DNA of 6,849 bases from Deltaproteobacteria bacterium (GTDB lineage: Bacteria; Desulfobacterota; Dissulfuribacteria; Dissulfuribacterales; QOAL01): NCBI GenBank assembly GCA_027068235.1, contig JAMOUE010000323.1:1-6849 (forward strand). Reading direction: 5' to 3'. The notes beneath the pieces are model-generated. The model saw only the letters and a list, made by a program, of their open reading frames with translations. It did no database searches and was not told the DNA's origin. Shown one piece after another: positions 6,478 through 6,849 of this stretch. Each line of letters starts with the position of its first letter. Position 1 is the first letter of the stretch. A program made the position numbers and the translations under genes.

Positions 6478-6849
6478 ATGTATATCGACTCTGGAACAGG
6501 TTTGAAGGTCAACGGTAGTGTTACCGTTAGGGATGAGCTGGAGCTGAGAGAAAAACAGATACTCAGCCCTCATGCATGTCTCAGCAGTCAGACAAGGGGT
6601 AGGCGTTTCAAAACCAATCCTTGTTTCATTCGGACTGCCTTTCAGCGGGACAGGGATCGCATTGTCTATTCCAAGGCATTCAGGAGGCTGAAGCACAAGA
6701 CCCAGGTCTTTTTGTCTCCTATGGGAGATCACTATCGGACACGGCTCACTCATACCCTGGAGGTTGCAGAGATCTCAAGGACCATTGCAAGGGCGCTGCG
6801 TCTTAATGAGGATTTGGCAGAGGCAATAGCTCTTGGCCACGATCTTGGC
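6478..6849 (+). CDS. dGTPase-like HD-domain triphosphohydrolase (5' part, cut by window end)
   Basis: The first 124 codons of a deoxyguanosinetriphosphate triphosphohydrolase-like protein are present and open through the last base of the window. In the known family these enzymes remove triphosphate from dNTPs in the cytoplasm and are often tetrameric and nucleotide-regulated. Family signatures are RTAFQRDRDRIVYSKAFRRL (52-71), KTQVF (74-78), GDHYRTRLTHTLEVA (83-97, with metal ligand H92), and GHDLG (120-124, the H121-D122 pair of the HD motif); the C-terminal half lies outside the window. The usual family N-terminus (R-x-x-LE-x-RE) begins near residue 17, so the ATG at 6478 may be about a dozen residues too long. 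An in-frame TTG at 6502 is an alternative, and a predicted promoter ends just before 6478. The short-form dGTPase-like subfamily fits better than E. coli-type Dgt, but that is a judgement from the visible part. Confidence 0.93.
   Translation, partial: MYIDSGTGLKVNGSVTVRDELELREKQILSPHACLSSQTRGRRFKTNPCFIRTAFQRDRDRIVYSKAFRRLKHKTQVFLSPMGDHYRTRLTHTLEVAEISRTIARALRLNEDLAEAIALGHDLG

Noticed and set aside
6349..6753. A 134-codon minus-strand frame across the end of pgsA and the start of the dGTPase-like gene
   Set aside because: It runs opposite clearly conserved dGTPase sequence and across its promoter, and shows no recognisable domain.

Overview
The window looks like an ordinary chromosomal stretch from an AT-leaning Gram-negative bacterium. 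Three things point that way: an exported lipoprotein, a PilB/GspE-type ATPase, and core genes for rRNA/ribosomal-protein methylation and phospholipid synthesis. The protein character is reminiscent of anaerobic Desulfobacterota-like lineages, but that placement is a guess from style, not a demonstrated match.

Layout. (1) 90-1007 (+): lipoprotein with a C-terminal SHOCT-like motif; the middle of the protein is unrecognised. (2) 1008-1110: convergent spacer with overlapping inverted repeats. (3) 1111-2850 (-): complete PilB/GspE-family secretion/pilus ATPase with no other pilus or secretion gene in view. (4) 2851-2951: divergent promoter spacer. (5) 2952-4624 (+): prmA then rsmE, overlapping, a common pair of translation-apparatus methyltransferases. 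(6) 4625-4822: spacer with two tiny, weakly supported reading frames. (7) 4823-6420 (+): a YkgJ-like cysteine-cluster protein joined by an ATGA stop/start overlap to a PgsA-like CDP-alcohol phosphatidyltransferase that carries an unusually long membrane C-terminus. (8) 6421-6477: spacer with a good sigma-70-like promoter. (9) 6478 to the window edge (+): 5' part of a dGTPase-like HD phosphohydrolase, cut by the end of the window.

The genes fall into at least four transcription units: the lipoprotein; pilB; prmA-rsmE (possibly continuing downstream); the Cys-cluster/pgsA pair; and dgt. There is no sign of a CRISPR array, insertion sequence, tRNA or rRNA, and I see no convincing novel multi-gene system. 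The points most worth following are the long PgsA-like protein, its shortened catalytic-signature spacing, its translational coupling to the Cys-cluster gene, and the possible CTG start of rsmE.
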